DNA of 64,000 bases from Otis tarda (lineage: Eukaryota; Chordata; Aves; Otidiformes; Otididae), in contig CM048554.1 of the NCBI GenBank assembly GCA_026413225.1, positions 93,289,963 through 93,353,962 of the forward strand, in the 5' to 3' direction. Positions 63,958-64,000 of this stretch are shown here, piece by piece. The notes below the pieces were generated by a model, which had not been told where the DNA came from, did no database searches, and saw nothing but the letters and a program-made list of their open reading frames with translations. Position 1 is the stretch's first letter; each line of letters begins with the position of its first letter. The position numbers and the translations under genes are program-made.

Positions 63958-64000
63958 CATAGAATCATAGAATAGTTTGGGTTGGAAAGGACCTTCAAAG
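63958..64000 (-). mobile_element. CR1 LINE 3' end, cut by the window edge
   Basis: The last 43 bases read ATAGAATCATAGAATAGTTT then GGGTTGGAAAGGACCTTC, the reversed CR1 3' end. The element continues past the window. Same orientation as RIMS1. Confidence 0.9.

Larger units (their letters stand above)
55251..64000 (-). other. RIMS1: RIMS1 intron upstream of exon A (partial)
   Basis: This is at least 8.75 kb of intron; its donor lies beyond the window. I searched the minus strand for the expected preceding coding segment (RQLPQVPVRSGSIEQ in mammals) and did not see it. It holds a solo LTR at 58708-59269, an old CR1 relic near 61130-61480, a CR1 3' end cut by the window edge, an inverted repeat at 57245-57301, a probable ancient repeat relic at 57104-57190 and a purine-rich block near 62184-62420. 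The remainder is AT-rich sequence without recognisable genes. Confidence 0.85.

Noticed and set aside
1-64000. CRISPR array, operon or prokaryotic system
   Set aside because: No regularly spaced repeats and no dense coding. Spliced vertebrate exons and avian CR1 elements show this is a bird intron region.

Overview
This window looks like bird nuclear DNA. It carries several copies of the avian CR1 LINE 3' end (a block ending in repeats of ATTCTATGAT), two solo LTRs of types I recall from bird genomes, and three coding exons of one vertebrate gene. The gene is RIMS1 (RIM1), the presynaptic active-zone scaffold. It lies on the minus strand, so transcription runs from high to low coordinates. 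I cannot name the species.

Exons, in transcript order: A at 55250-55138, B at 45710-45544, C at 17790-17558. All three have consensus acceptor and donor sites and their phases join exactly (A to B phase 0, B to C phase 2). Together they encode 171 residues of the Ser/Arg-rich linker between the C2A and C2B domains. The rest of the gene lies outside the window. Everything else is intron: at least 8.7 kb upstream of A, 9.4 kb between A and B, 27.8 kb between B and C, and at least 17.5 kb downstream of C.

The introns hold mobile-element fossils and AT-rich sequence. There are six young CR1 3' ends, one of them cut by the window edge. There is one older, long CR1 relic with recognisable reverse transcriptase and endonuclease remains, and two more old CR1 relics. 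There are solo LTRs at 10886-11951 (with a perfect 5-bp target duplication) and 58708-59269. A GC-rich block with a T-rich tract looks retroposed. Faint tRNA-derived SINE relics, short tandem duplications and several inverted repeats complete the list. I found no promoter, CpG island, RNA gene or CRISPR array.

I found no previously undescribed multi-gene system. The points most worth a second look are: the frame-neutral three-exon RIMS1 cassette, whose exons are each bracketed by oppositely oriented CR1 ends; an exon-like open segment on the opposite strand at 24610-24704; the GC-rich retroposed-looking block near 22.0 kb; and a strong inverted repeat at 57245-57301.
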